Program-made: the position numbers and the translations under genes
The notes under the pieces: generated by a model
What the model was told of the DNA's origin: nothing
Databases searched by the model: none
What the model saw: only the letters and a program-made list of their open reading frames with translations
Assembly: GCF_017798165.1 (NCBI RefSeq)
Contig: NZ_CP059068.1
Coordinates: forward strand, 3,348,001 to 3,412,000
Direction of reading: 5' to 3'
Length of the DNA: 64,000 nucleotides
From: Rhodoferax sp. AJA081-3
GTDB lineage: Bacteria; Pseudomonadota; Gammaproteobacteria; Burkholderiales; Burkholderiaceae_C
Part shown: positions 1 through 8,915 of the stretch, one piece after another
Numbering within the stretch: the first letter of the stretch is position 1
How the letters are laid out: the number at the start of each line of letters is the position of its first letter

Positions 1-315
1 CATTTTCTCCATTTGATTGTGTTACGAGAGATCTATGCTCGCGCCGGTGTAAAAAATATGATTCTATGGAAGGCCTTGGAAGAGCAGGACTTCAACGAAA
101 ATGCGACCAAAGAATATTTGAGCCGCTATTGCTATCTCGGGATTAGCTCGATACTTACACTTCCCCACAGCGTGCTTTTAATGTTTCTTCGGTTTATTCC
201 AGCAAGAATCATAAAATTCACTATGTTTAGACTCGGGTATGGAAGAATAATAACTGACTACGACTTGCGAAAGTCAACCATGACCGAATTTGATGGAATA
301 AAGAGAGTCTTGTAA
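1..315 (+). CDS. 3' end of an unidentified polysaccharide-cluster protein (partial)
   Basis: The reading frame is open from the first base of the window and stops at 313-315, so this is the C-terminal part of a longer gene. About 104 residues are visible. The middle holds a hydrophobic stretch (roughly LGISSILTLPHSVLLMFLRF) followed by a basic, aromatic tail. Base composition is clearly more AT-rich than the rest of the window. It converges on a GT4 glycosyltransferase 7 bp away, so a role in exopolysaccharide or surface-glycan synthesis (for example the tail of a glycosyltransferase) is plausible from context only. I do not recognise the family. A TTG at 13 could be mistaken for a start, but the frame continues upstream of it. 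Confidence 0.6.
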   Translation, partial: HFLHLIVLREIYARAGVKNMILWKALEEQDFNENATKEYLSRYCYLGISSILTLPHSVLLMFLRFIPARIIKFTMFRLGYGRIITDYDLRKSTMTEFDGIKRVL

Positions 316-322
316 CCACCAT

Positions 323-1444
323 TTATGTCGATTTTTTTGGGTTCATCAATACTTTCTCGTATTGTTGTATTACTTGTGCAAGATGGTATGCGTGAGCACG
401 AAACCTAGTGTTTGAATTGTGTTCACTGAGTAATTCCTCGGAAATGGCGTGAGCCAAAGCAGGTATATCTGCAACAGGAACTAGTCGGCCCCACCTGCCG
501 TGTTCCAAAATTTCACTGGGTCCGGAAGGGCAGTCTGTAGAAACAACTTTACATCCGCATGCCATGGCTTCAATCAGAGCTCCCGGCAAGCCCTCGTGTA
601 GCGAGGATAGAACAAAAAGGTCCGCTTGGCGCATCCAGGCGTATGGGTTGTCAGTGAACCCGTAAAGGCAGACCCGATCCCCAAGACGGTGGTGTTCTAT
701 GAGTGCCTGCAATGATGGTCGTTCGGGGCCATCTCCAAGGATGACCAATTTGGCGGGGAAGTCGGAAGCGATTTCAGCAAATGCCGCAATGAGAAGGTCA
801 AAACCCTTGGCCGGCACTAGCCGCCCAACCGCCAGTACAAGTTTTGAGTGGCGTGGTTCCAACCAAGGGTGATGAACCGGCTCCATACTCATGCGCAAAA
901 CTTCGTCGGTCACAACCGGATTACCAATCACCAAAAGCCTAGGTTGCAGACGCGGCATCAATGCCGCAAGTCCACTGGCTACACCTGCAGAGACACAAAC
1001 AACTGCATCGGCACGAGGGTAGATAGTTCGCAAGGCCAAGAGGAAGACGTTCCAGTAGAAGCGATTCACCGCTGATTTGACCAGCCCCAGCGTGTTGTGC
1101 TCGGACAAGACAACGCGAGTTTTGGTACCGGAAAGCCAACCTGCAACGACTGCTACGCAATTGGTGTGGAATATTGCACTGAGAAGTGCATCGGGGCGTC
1201 GTAGGCGCAGGTATCGGATTAAAGGCAGTATGCCAAACAATGCGCGACTTGCCCCCAGGTTGATGATGCGAATCCTCGAGTCGACTTCCTTGCGATAGGG
1301 GCCGCGGTCGGACAGTACCAGTAGATCGACGTCGTGACCCCGCTCCACGAGGCCCTGCGCAAGTCGGATCGTTACGCGTTCTGCACCGCCCGCCTCAAAG
1401 TTGGGTATGAAAAGTGCAATTCGAATAGAGCTCTGCGACATCAT
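323..1444 (-). CDS. GT4-family glycosyltransferase
   Basis: Retaining GT-B glycosyltransferase of about 373 aa, expected to add a sugar from a nucleotide-sugar donor to a lipid-linked glycan in the cytoplasm. The N-terminal domain opens with the typical FIPNFEAGGAERVT strand-loop. The C-terminal domain has AVGRLVPAKGFDLLI, the donor-site HEGLPGALIEAM (E-x7-E type motif) and a PSGPSEIL loop. The frame extends upstream to 1549, overlapping the sugar-transferase gene, but the family's N-terminal beta strand begins just after the ATG pair at 1439-1444, so I chose 1444. It is the last gene of a leftward group (GT4, sugar transferase, GT4). Donor and acceptor cannot be read from sequence. Confidence 0.9.
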   Translation of the reverse strand: MMSQSSIRIALFIPNFEAGGAERVTIRLAQGLVERGHDVDLLVLSDRGPYRKEVDSRIRIINLGASRALFGILPLIRYLRLRRPDALLSAIFHTNCVAVVAGWLSGTKTRVVLSEHNTLGLVKSAVNRFYWNVFLLALRTIYPRADAVVCVSAGVASGLAALMPRLQPRLLVIGNPVVTDEVLRMSMEPVHHPWLEPRHSKLVLAVGRLVPAKGFDLLIAAFAEIASDFPAKLVILGDGPERPSLQALIEHHRLGDRVCLYGFTDNPYAWMRQADLFVLSSLHEGLPGALIEAMACGCKVVSTDCPSGPSEILEHGRWGRLVPVADIPALAHAISEELLSEHNSNTRFRAHAYHLAQVIQQYEKVLMNPKKST

Positions 1445-1520
1445 CTCGTAATTGGTGCTTGCTACGCGCTGTGCAAACACAGTACCGGGAATAGATATTG
1501 AGGACGAATAACGCAGAGCA

Positions 1521-2864
1521 CTAGCGAGCCCCAAATCCACTGGCCACAATGCGCAATGTCTTGTAGGCTATCAACAAATCCAGTGCCACTGAATAGTGCG
1601 CGACGTAATAGAGGTCGTAACTGAGCTTAATGGCTGTTTCCTCTTCGTTGCCTGCATAGCCCTGCAGCACTTGCGCCCATCCCGTAATTCCGGGGCGGAC
1701 CAAGTGCCGGTAGGGATAGGCGGGAATACGTGTCGCAAACTTATCGACCAAAGCCCGCTGCTCGGGACGGGGCCCGATAAGGCTCATTTCGCCCTTCAAT
1801 ACATTCCAGAATTGAGGCAATTCGTCAAGTCGCATGCGGCGAATGAACTGCCCCACAGGGGTAATGCGGCTGTCTCCAGGTGAGGCAAACAGCCCGTCCT
1901 CGGTGGCGACGTTTAGCCGCATGCTGCGGAACTTCCAAATCTTGAAACTACGGCCATTCAGGCCCACACGTGTCTGGGAGAAAAAAATGGGACCGGGAGA
2001 GCTAACGCCAACAGCGAGCGCCACCAGGATGCACAGCGGCAGCCAGAGTGGCGCAGTTACCAGTACGGATATGGCATCGATCGCGCGCTTGATTACGTCG
2101 TAAGCGGGGTTACCGTCCAACTCCCAAAGCTCATCCTGTTCGGTTGGCAACATTTTCCGACCAGTGAGTAGCTCTGCGACGGCCTCCACGCTGTATAAGC
2201 GCATGTGGCTGAGCTTGAGTTTACCTAGCAACTGGCTGCGCTCGGAGCTGGCCGCAATTCGGCGGTCGAGTATGGCACCATCAAATACCAGAAGGTTCGC
2301 AACGTCTTCGGCACCTGTAGGCATTGGATGCAATTCAATGTCATGACCACTCCAACTGCCCTCGCCGCACCATTGAGTCAATTGGTCGGCAACACCTGGA
2401 TCCACGCAGACCAATCGTTGCGTACGGCTTTGTTTGCGAAGGCGGTCACCTGCCACAAACCACATGGTGCAAAGGAGGTAGACCAATAAAACAGCGCCGC
2501 GCGAATAAGGCTGGTGGAATAAGGCAAATCCCAGCATCAGTAATAGGAAGGGTGCCATGGTAGTCACCAACAGCATGCTGGTACGTTCGGCCGAAGGCAA
2601 GCCAGCGCCCCGGTAAATCCAGTGTGTGCAAAGAAGATAGGGCAATGTGCACCACAGAACTGTTTCTGCAAATTCGAGGGTCACCCAGCCGAGCCGCATC
2701 AACCCTATGGCGATGGCATAACTTAGTGCTAGCGTAATGCCCCCGGCAAAAGACCATACCAGCTGGGCGCTTTGTCTTCGTGCGGTTGACGAAGCCAATG
2801 TATCGCGATCAGCGCGCGACCGAAGCGGATCGTGTGTGGTGGGCATAGTCATAGGGTCGGACAT
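1521..2864 (-). CDS. Exopolysaccharide polyprenyl-phosphate hexose-1-phosphate transferase (WbaP/EpsE-like)
   Basis: Initiating sugar transferase of 447 aa. It would transfer a sugar-1-phosphate from a UDP-sugar to undecaprenyl phosphate at the inner membrane, starting a repeat unit. The N-terminal third contains several hydrophobic segments. A Rossmann-like middle is followed by a membrane anchor (ISVLVTAPLWLPLCILVALA) and the catalytic bacterial sugar transferase domain with KIWKFRSMR, DELPQFWNVLKGEMSLIGPRPE and RPGITGWAQV. The ATG at 2862-2864 abuts the TGA of the upstream glycosyltransferase (2865-2867), which indicates translational coupling. The transferred sugar (Glc, Gal or other) is not predictable here. 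Confidence 0.93.
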   Translation of the reverse strand: MSDPMTMPTTHDPLRSRADRDTLASSTARRQSAQLVWSFAGGITLALSYAIAIGLMRLGWVTLEFAETVLWCTLPYLLCTHWIYRGAGLPSAERTSMLLVTTMAPFLLLMLGFALFHQPYSRGAVLLVYLLCTMWFVAGDRLRKQSRTQRLVCVDPGVADQLTQWCGEGSWSGHDIELHPMPTGAEDVANLLVFDGAILDRRIAASSERSQLLGKLKLSHMRLYSVEAVAELLTGRKMLPTEQDELWELDGNPAYDVIKRAIDAISVLVTAPLWLPLCILVALAVGVSSPGPIFFSQTRVGLNGRSFKIWKFRSMRLNVATEDGLFASPGDSRITPVGQFIRRMRLDELPQFWNVLKGEMSLIGPRPEQRALVDKFATRIPAYPYRHLVRPGITGWAQVLQGYAGNEEETAIKLSYDLYYVAHYSVALDLLIAYKTLRIVASGFGAR

Positions 2865-4001
2865 TCATTCTGCATCAATCATTGTCAGATACCGCTGCGC
2901 TATACACGCGGCCATTTGTGTATCACTAAAGCTGGCAAGATAACGCGCCCTACTCGCGTGGCCCATGCGTATCCTGAGCGCAGGATCACCCTGCAATCGG
3001 TCTAGACAACGGGTTAAGGCTGTGTGGTTTCCTGCTGGCACCAAAAATCCGTTCACACCATCTTCAACCAGCTCGCGGACGCCACCGACATCACTAGCCA
3101 CAATTGGCAGACCCGCACACATGGCCTCAATAATTGCCAGTGGAAGACCTTCGTATCGGGAGCACAGAACAAAGACCCCGGCCTGTGCTAGCAGTTGTGG
3201 CACCTTGCGACTGAGGCCCAAGCAGTCAACATGCAAATACTTGTCCGGAGTCCCGGACAGCACCCGTTTGCGAAAACCGGGCGAATCGGTTCCTTCTCCG
3301 ACCAACACCAATCGAAAAGAAGTGATGGAATTCTGATAGGACTCAAGCAGGAGATCATGGTCTTTTGCGTGACAAACACGCGCCACCATGATGACATTTG
3401 AATTGTGTTCCACTCGCGCAAGGCAGCCGTGATCCCGAATACCGTTATGAACCGTGAGGCAGCGATTGGGGTTAAGCCCCAGCCGTTCCAACCCCTCGTG
3501 CCGATCTGCATTCGAGACAAAAATATAAGATGTGCGAGGAATGATGGATAACATCCGCTCCACCCCGTACACGATGCTACTCTGGAACTTCGCGCGACCG
3601 GCACCGAATCCCCAGCCGTGAACTGTATATAGGCATGGCAAACGAAGGGCATAGGCAGCCAAACGTGCGATCATCCCTGCCTTGCTGCTATGGGCATGCA
3701 AAAGAGCAGGGCGCTCAGACCGGACAATCCTCAGGAATGCCAGCAAGCATTGGAAGTCACGCACAAAGTTAATGCTGCTCCTGAGTGTGGGAACAACCGT
3801 GCTCGGGATACTTTTCTCCAATAGGGCCTGACGTACTGGGCCGTCTTCCCCAAAGACGATGAATAGATCGAAGTCGGCCTCCAACCTGGTGACAAGTGTC
3901 AGCACGTGAATGGGTGCGCCGGCCCAATCCGCATTGGTGGAAATGATAAGTATCTTCTTGCGGACAGCAGACAATTGACTTCCCATTACTCCATTCCTCA
4001 T
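2865..4001 (-). CDS. GT4-family glycosyltransferase
   Basis: Cytoplasmic GT-B glycosyltransferase of 378 aa, first gene of the leftward glycan operon. It shows an N-terminal strand KKILIISTNADWAGAPIHV, a LLHAHSSKAG acceptor-domain motif, VHNGI, and the C-terminal donor-site SRYEGLPLAIIEAM plus ASDVGGVREL loop. Start at ATG 4001; a second in-frame ATG lies six codons later. Upstream, 64 bp separate it from the divergent ligase-like gene, so promoters for both directions should lie there. Substrate unknown. Confidence 0.9.
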   Translation of the reverse strand: MRNGVMGSQLSAVRKKILIISTNADWAGAPIHVLTLVTRLEADFDLFIVFGEDGPVRQALLEKSIPSTVVPTLRSSINFVRDFQCLLAFLRIVRSERPALLHAHSSKAGMIARLAAYALRLPCLYTVHGWGFGAGRAKFQSSIVYGVERMLSIIPRTSYIFVSNADRHEGLERLGLNPNRCLTVHNGIRDHGCLARVEHNSNVIMVARVCHAKDHDLLLESYQNSITSFRLVLVGEGTDSPGFRKRVLSGTPDKYLHVDCLGLSRKVPQLLAQAGVFVLCSRYEGLPLAIIEAMCAGLPIVASDVGGVRELVEDGVNGFLVPAGNHTALTRCLDRLQGDPALRIRMGHASRARYLASFSDTQMAACIAQRYLTMIDAE

Positions 4002-4065
4002 CAGATTGCCGCTTGTAGAAGCCCAATGGTAAGGCCATTGCAGTGAAAATACCCGCTTCGCTCAC

Positions 4066-5589
4066 TTGTTCGCGCGGCTGCATTCTCCGGTGAATCGTCT
4101 CATGCCCACACTCGGTGTCTTTTTTCTGCTCACGCTTCCTTGGCTCAACCCTTTTTCGTTTGGGCCAACACCTGCTGTGGTTCCGTGGCTGTTCTCCATG
4201 GTTTGCGCTGGTGCGGTGGTGGGAATTGGATTGGCAGTCGGGACACGTCAAGGCACGGAGGGATGGGTGCGCGCCTTCGTTGACTCCTGGCTGGCGGCTG
4301 CTTTGATCAGCGCCGTCATCGGGTTGATCCAGTACTTCGGAGCAAGTGATGTTTTGTCACCATGGGTGAGTGGCACCGGACTTGGGGAGGCGTATGGCAA
4401 TTTGCGCCAACGCAATCAGTTCGCCACGCTCATGGCGATTGGTATGGCGGCACTGGCGTGGTGGGTGGTGCAAGGCGGTTCGTGGCGAGTGGCTGGTGCG
4501 GCCGCAACCTTGCTGGCCTTGGGCAGCGTCGCGTCTTCATCTCGAACCGGTCTTTTGCAGTGGGTTTTGCTTGCAGTGTTTGCCGCGCAGTGGGAAGGGT
4601 GTCGCCGTGCTGCATTGCGGCGTGTGTTGTTGGTCGCGGTTGTGGCATACGGTGCGGGAGCTGTCGTTCTCCCGTGGTTGGCCGGGCTGGATCCGATGAA
4701 CAGCGGTGCCTGGGCCCGGCTGCGGTCTGGTGACGCGGCCTGTATGGGGCGTCTGACGTTGTGGTCCAACGTGTTACATCTCATAGCTCAGAAGCCTTGG
4801 TTTGGCTGGGGCTGGGGTGGTTTGGACTACGCACACTTCGTTACGCTGTATCCCGGCGCGCGGTTTTGCGACATCTTGGATAACGCCCACAACCTGCCAT
4901 TGCATTTGGCCGTTGAATTGGGGGTGCCGATTTCCCTAACAATATGTGGCGCCGGTCTATGGGTCATGCTGCGGGCAAGGCCGTGGTCTGAAACGAACCC
5001 GACGCGGCAAATGGCGTGGGCGGTTCTAGCTCTCATTGGGGTGCACAGTCTGTTGGAGTACCCGCTTTGGTATGGGCCGTTTCAGATCGCTGCAGGTTTG
5101 TCGGCTTGGCTATTGTGGCGTGAGCCTGGCGCGGCGGTGAATTCGGCACAAGGCGTTGTGCGAGGTTGGCTTATAGCCCCCGTATGGAATACTTTGATTG
5201 CTACACTTCTAATAGCAACGAGCGGCTACATTGCGTGGGACTATTGGCGGGTTAATCAGTTGTACTTGGGGCATGCAGAGCGTACAAGTGCTTACCGAGA
5301 CAATACACTGGAAAAACTTCGGGGTTCTTGGCTTTTCAAGAGTCAGGTTCAGTTTGCCGAGCTCACCACGATGCAGCTTACGCAAGATAACGCCACCTAT
5401 GCATTTGATCTGGCACAACAGGTGTTGCATTTTTCTCCCGAACCTCGAGTGGTAGAAAGGTTGATTGAGAGTGCCGTCATGCTGGGGCGGGACCAAGATG
5501 CGGCTTTTTATCTGAATCGCTACAGGGCCGCCTTTCCTGTGGCACATGCGCAGTGGACTGCGGACTCAGTTCGCTATAAAGCTCCCTGA
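4066..5589 (+). CDS. PglL-like O-oligosaccharyltransferase / O-antigen ligase family membrane protein
   Basis: Polytopic inner-membrane protein of about 507 aa. Proteins of this type move a lipid-linked glycan onto pilin or other proteins (PglL) or onto lipid A core (WaaL) in the periplasm. It has many hydrophobic segments, the LRQRNQFAT loop and the periplasmic [15 protein letters not shown] motif (conserved His) typical of the Wzy_C/PglL group, then a soluble C-terminal helical region. The frame starts at TTG 4066; an ATG at 4102 ([10 protein letters not shown]) is an equally reasonable start. Its last 24 bp overlap the convergent moaC. A TfpX-type pilin accessory gene lies just beyond moaC, which favours pilin O-glycosylation over LPS ligation, as inference. 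Confidence 0.82.
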   Translation: MFARLHSPVNRLMPTLGVFFLLTLPWLNPFSFGPTPAVVPWLFSMVCAGAVVGIGLAVGTRQGTEGWVRAFVDSWLAAALISAVIGLIQYFGASDVLSPWVSGTGLGEAYGNLRQRNQFATLMAIGMAALAWWVVQGGSWRVAGAAATLLALGSVASSSRTGLLQWVLLAVFAAQWEGCRRAALRRVLLVAVVAYGAGAVVLPWLAGLDPMNSGAWARLRSGDAACMGRLTLWSNVLHLIAQKPWFGWGWGGLDYAHFVTLYPGARFCDILDNAHNLPLHLAVELGVPISLTICGAGLWVMLRARPWSETNPTRQMAWAVLALIGVHSLLEYPLWYGPFQIAAGLSAWLLWREPGAAVNSAQGVVRGWLIAPVWNTLIATLLIATSGYIAWDYWRVNQLYLGHAERTSAYRDNTLEKLRGSWLFKSQVQFAELTTMQLTQDNATYAFDLAQQVLHFSPEPRVVERLIESAVMLGRDQDAAFYLNRYRAAFPVAHAQWTADSVRYKAP

Positions 5590-6054
5590 CTTTCCGCCAT
5601 GCTTTTCCTCTAGTTTGACATCAGAAATGATCATGCCCCGGTCCACCGCCTTGCACATATCGTAAATGGTGAGCAGTGCGACCTGCACTGCCATCAGTGC
5701 TTCTATCTCGACGCCTGTGGAGCCAACTGTTTCAGCTGTGGCTGTGCACAGAACATGAGCTTTCTGCTCTGCATTGGACGAAACCACGACAAACTCCACC
5801 GCCACACGGGTTAGTGCAATTGGGTGGCATAAGGGAATCAGGTCGCTGGCTCGTTTTGCACCTTGTATTCCGGCAATACGGGCGATTCCGAGGACATCCC
5901 CTTTTTTTGAGGTTCCAGATTCGATGAGTGCCAAGGTAGCTGGCAACATTTCGATGCGCCCGCTGGCAAGTGCAATTCGGTGGGTGGCCGGTTTGGCGGC
6001 AACGTCCACCATATGGGCTTGGCCTTTGGCGTCAAAATGTGTAAGGGGCTGCAT
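5566..6054 (-). CDS. moaC: Cyclic pyranopterin monophosphate synthase MoaC
   Basis: Second step of molybdenum cofactor synthesis: conversion of the MoaA product 3',8-cyclo-GTP to cyclic pyranopterin monophosphate in the cytoplasm. It is 162 aa, the usual length. Diagnostic segments are [18 protein letters not shown] near the N terminus, [31 protein letters not shown] (active-site Cys-His), [21 protein letters not shown] and the GGKSG near the end. It is isolated from other moa genes here, converges on the ligase-like gene with a 24-bp overlap, and is divergent from tfpX. Confidence 0.96.
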   Translation of the reverse strand: MQPLTHFDAKGQAHMVDVAAKPATHRIALASGRIEMLPATLALIESGTSKKGDVLGIARIAGIQGAKRASDLIPLCHPIALTRVAVEFVVVSSNAEQKAHVLCTATAETVGSTGVEIEALMAVQVALLTIYDMCKAVDRGMIISDVKLEEKHGGKSGSFIAN

Positions 6055-6101
6055 TGTGATGTGTGTATTGAAAAAATGGAGGATTGCCCTACATTCGGGA
6101 A

Positions 6102-6114
6102 CGGTAAACTTTAC
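6102..6114. promoter_or_regulatory. Perfect 13-bp palindrome between moaC and tfpX
   Basis: GGTAAACTTTACC is a perfect inverted repeat (6-bp arms, 1-bp centre). It lies 47 bp upstream of moaC and 49 bp upstream of tfpX in a divergent intergenic region. The position suits an operator for one or both genes, but no regulator is known and a 13-bp palindrome can occur by chance. Confidence 0.3.
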
Positions 6115-6163
6115 CTGACCTTCACGCTAGCCCGGTCGAGTGTCGATTAACCTTTACTGAATC

Positions 6164-6943
6164 ATGAACGGAACAATGAAATCATCTGCATTCTGGCGTG
6201 ATCGGCTCAAGGCCAGTGCCATCCATTTATCTGGCAGTCTGCTCATAGCCGCGCTGGCTGGGGCCCTGGTCTTTGGTGTTTGGTACCCTTATCCGTATCG
6301 TGAAATCTCTGGTGGACGGGAGTTGTTCTGGCTGGTTGTGAGTGTGGACGTGGTGCTTGGGCCGCTCATCACCCTGGCGGTATTTAATCGCAAAAAGCCA
6401 TTTACTGAATTGCGACGGGATTTGTTGATTGTCGTGTTATTGCAGTTAGGGGCCTTGGCCTACGGTCTTTGGACCGTCAGTGTGGCACGACCTGTGCACA
6501 TGGTTTTTGAAATCGATCGGTTTCGCGTCGTGCACGCCATCGAAGTTCCTACTGAGATGGTGGGTAGAGCACCGTCTGGCGTAGAGGCATTGCCGGTTAC
6601 TGGTCCTACGCTGTTGGCTGTGCGGCCATTCCGTAGCAACCAAGAAAACGCGGACGCTACTCTGGCCGCTGTGCAAGGTCTACAGTTGGGCTATAGACCC
6701 GATCTCTGGCAACCATACGCTGATGCAGTTCCCGAGGTTCTGAAAGCCGCTCGTCCATTGAGTTCGCTCAAAAGTCGTTTTGCAGGCCGCGCAGCCGAAA
6801 TTGATAGCCTGTTGTCAAAAGCGGGAGCCAAGCCTGACAGCGTGGTGTATTTGCCCCTGGTAAGTCGCAGCTACTTCTGGACCGTCTTTCTGGACTCGGG
6901 CGACGGCCGTGTCATCGCAACCATGCCTCTGGACCCATTTTGA
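6164..6943 (+). CDS. TfpX/TfpZ family type IV pilin accessory protein
   Basis: Inner-membrane accessory protein of 259 aa. TfpX/TfpZ (FimB-like) proteins assist display or assembly of particular type IV pilin alleles. The N-terminal half has the family pattern: a first membrane span followed by VFGVWYPYPYREISGG, then VVSVDVVLGPLITLAVFN and LLIVVLLQLGALAYGLWTVSVARP. The C-terminal half is soluble and probably periplasmic. A second in-frame ATG at 6176 (MKSSAFW) may be the true start. The stop overlaps the TTG start of the M48 protease gene (TTGA), implying coupling. No pilin gene is visible in this window, which is unusual since these genes commonly sit beside their pilin. Confidence 0.85.
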   Translation: MNGTMKSSAFWRDRLKASAIHLSGSLLIAALAGALVFGVWYPYPYREISGGRELFWLVVSVDVVLGPLITLAVFNRKKPFTELRRDLLIVVLLQLGALAYGLWTVSVARPVHMVFEIDRFRVVHAIEVPTEMVGRAPSGVEALPVTGPTLLAVRPFRSNQENADATLAAVQGLQLGYRPDLWQPYADAVPEVLKAARPLSSLKSRFAGRAAEIDSLLSKAGAKPDSVVYLPLVSRSYFWTVFLDSGDGRVIATMPLDPF

Positions 6944-8565
6944 CCAAGTACGTCAAGACAAATCGCCTGCTAGCCCTCGTCCATGCTATACAGGTAGCTA
7001 TTATTTGCATAGCAACTTGGGGGCCCCTGCCAGCCTTTGCCCAAGCCACGACCACGGGCAGTGCAACCGCCAGCTCTGCCCTACCCAACCTGGGCGACGG
7101 CACCGACATGACCCCCAACGTGGAGCGGCGCCTGGGAGACCGCATTGTCCGTGAGCTCTACCGCGACCCGGACTACGTGGACGACGCAGTGCTGATGGAA
7201 TATGTGCAGGGCATCTGGCAACCCCTGCTGGCCGCAGCCCGCCAGCGCGGGGAACTGCCGCCCGAACAGGACGAGGCCTACGCATGGGAAGTCCTGCTGG
7301 GCCGCGACCGCTCGGTCAACGCCTTTGCGCTGCCAGGTGCGTATTTTGGCCTGCACCTGGGCTTGGTGGGCATCGTGACCAGCCGCGACGAGCTGGCTTC
7401 GGTGATGGCCCACGAGTTGAGCCACGTCACGCAGCGCCACATCTCCCGCATGATGACCCGCCAAAGCCAGCAGGCACCGTGGATGCTGGGCGCCTTGATA
7501 CTCGGTGTGCTGGCCGCCAGCAAAGACCCCAGTGCCGCCAACGCCGTGATCATGGGTAGCCAGGCCGCGGGTGCACAAGCCCAACTCAATTTCTCGCGCG
7601 ATATGGAGCGTGAGGCCGATCGCGTGGGCTTTGCGGTGGCCACCCAGGCCGGTTTTGCGCAGCAGGGGTTTGTGACCATGTTTGGCAAGCTGCAGCAGGC
7701 CTCGCGCCTGAACGACTCCGGCAACTTCCCTTACCTGCGCAGCCACCCCCTGAGCACTGAACGTATGGCCGACATGCAGTCCCGCATCGAGCTGCCGGAT
7801 GCTGCCAGCCCTGCGCCTGTCTCGGCCCGCAAAAACGTGCAGGAAACCGACCACGCCATGATGGCCGCGCGCGCGCGGGTGTTATCCAATTACACCGTCG
7901 ATGCGCTGCGCACCTGGGCGGTGGAGGTGGAGCCCGCCCACCTGGCCAAGGCGACCCCGGCGCAGCAGGCGGCATCACTTTATGGCGCCACTTTGGCGGC
8001 TATCAAGCTGCGCGACTACAAGGATGCCCAGACCCAATGGACCCGTTTGTCGGACACGGTGCGCAACGATCCGGTGGCAGCGCGCCTGGCCCGGCTGCTG
8101 GGTGCGGAACTCCGGCTAGCCCAGGGTGACAGTGCCGCAGCACTGGCCCTGTTGCAAAGCGGCGCCAAACTGAACGACAAGACCAGCCGCGCAGAACTAT
8201 TCCTGGCCGCACAGGCGCACGTCCAGCTGGGCGCGGCGGCGGGCCAACAACGCCCCGCCAGCAGCCTGACCACCATGAGCCAACAATTGCAAACCTGGGT
8301 GGCCGACCACCCGCGCGACGCCCAGGCCTGGCAATTGCTCTCCAGCACCTATGCCGCCGAAGGCCGCACGCTCAGCTCCATCCGCGCGCAGGCCGAGGTC
8401 AATGTCGCCCAGCTGGATTACCCCGCTGCGCTGAGCCGTTTCAAGACCGCACAGGACTGGGCGCGCAAGGGTGGTGCCGGCACGGACCACTTCGAGGCGT
8501 CCATCGTCGACACCCGCACCCGCCAGGTGGAATCAATTGTTCGGGAACAGGCGCTGGAGCGCTGA
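6940..8565 (+). CDS. M48-family metalloprotease with TPR region, BepA (YfgC)-like
   Basis: Periplasmic zinc protease/chaperone of 541 aa, related to BepA, which degrades or matures stalled outer-membrane proteins such as LptD. It has a signal peptide ending PAFA-Q (about residues 1-34) and an M48 domain with VMAHELSHVTQRH (zinc ligands His158 and His162, catalytic Glu159). EREAD around 223-227 supplies the third ligand. A C-terminal helical, TPR-like half starts near residue 330. Start is TTG at 6940, overlapping the tfpX stop; the signal peptide begins right after it, so no later start works. The signal-peptide DNA resembles the GCTAT/GGGGGC repeat family (separate entry). The 3' end overlaps the convergent small membrane gene by 33 bp. 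Confidence 0.9.
   Translation: MTKYVKTNRLLALVHAIQVAIICIATWGPLPAFAQATTTGSATASSALPNLGDGTDMTPNVERRLGDRIVRELYRDPDYVDDAVLMEYVQGIWQPLLAAARQRGELPPEQDEAYAWEVLLGRDRSVNAFALPGAYFGLHLGLVGIVTSRDELASVMAHELSHVTQRHISRMMTRQSQQAPWMLGALILGVLAASKDPSAANAVIMGSQAAGAQAQLNFSRDMEREADRVGFAVATQAGFAQQGFVTMFGKLQQASRLNDSGNFPYLRSHPLSTERMADMQSRIELPDAASPAPVSARKNVQETDHAMMAARARVLSNYTVDALRTWAVEVEPAHLAKATPAQQAASLYGATLAAIKLRDYKDAQTQWTRLSDTVRNDPVAARLARLLGAELRLAQGDSAAALALLQSGAKLNDKTSRAELFLAAQAHVQLGAAAGQQRPASSLTTMSQQLQTWVADHPRDAQAWQLLSSTYAAEGRTLSSIRAQAEVNVAQLDYPAALSRFKTAQDWARKGGAGTDHFEASIVDTRTRQVESIVREQALER
6984..7032 (+). repeat. Candidate degenerate family-A repeat inside the M48 protease signal peptide
   Basis: The stretch TGCTATACAGGTAGCTATTA followed by TTGCATAGCAACTTGGGGGC resembles the family-A pattern (GCTAT, ATAGC hairpin half, then GGGGGC). 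Here it encodes the hydrophobic core of the signal peptide (AIQVAIICIATWGPLPAF). The match is partial, so it may be coincidence. Confidence 0.35.
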
Positions 8566-8886
8566 GTCGATGACGATGGCCAGCACCGAGTAGATCAACG
8601 AGCCAATGAGCGCCGCTGCGAATCCGCTCACGTTGAAGCCGGCCAGCAGACTGGCCGCCGCCCAGAACATCAGCGCATTGATGACAAACAGGAACAGGCC
8701 CAGGGTGACTACGGTCACCGGCAGCGTCAGGATGACCAGAATGGGCCGCAACACGGAATTCAACAAGCCTATGACCAGGGCCGCGATCAAGGCGGACGAA
8801 TAACTCTGGATCTGCACGCCGCTGTACAGGTAAGCCACGGCCAGGAGGGCGGCTGCGCTGAGCAGCCATTTTGCGAGGAGTTTCAT
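8533..8886 (-). CDS. Phage-holin-4_2/DUF360-type small membrane protein
   Basis: Inner-membrane protein of about 117 aa with four predicted helices and the family pattern GLLNSVLRPILVILTLPVTV followed by GLFLFVINALMFW. These proteins are widespread in bacteria outside phages and have no firm function; the holin name is historical. I start at ATG 8886 (MKLLAKWLLS), giving a lysine-then-hydrophobic N terminus with GGAG upstream; the frame extends to 8907. It lies 29 bp downstream of galE on the same strand and overlaps the end of the M48 gene convergently. Confidence 0.85.
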   Translation of the reverse strand: MKLLAKWLLSAAALLAVAYLYSGVQIQSYSSALIAALVIGLLNSVLRPILVILTLPVTVVTLGLFLFVINALMFWAAASLLAGFNVSGFAAALIGSLIYSVLAIVIDSALQRLFPNN

Positions 8887-8915
8887 GCGCCAAGAATAGC
8901 ACTCCACCGAGACAA

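Noticed and set aside
5193..5225. GATTGCTACACTTCTAATAGCAA in the PglL-like gene as another family-A repeat
   Set aside because: Only the GCTA...TAGC half is present; the GGGGGCTAGAGGCC half is missing and the coding context is a normal membrane helix.
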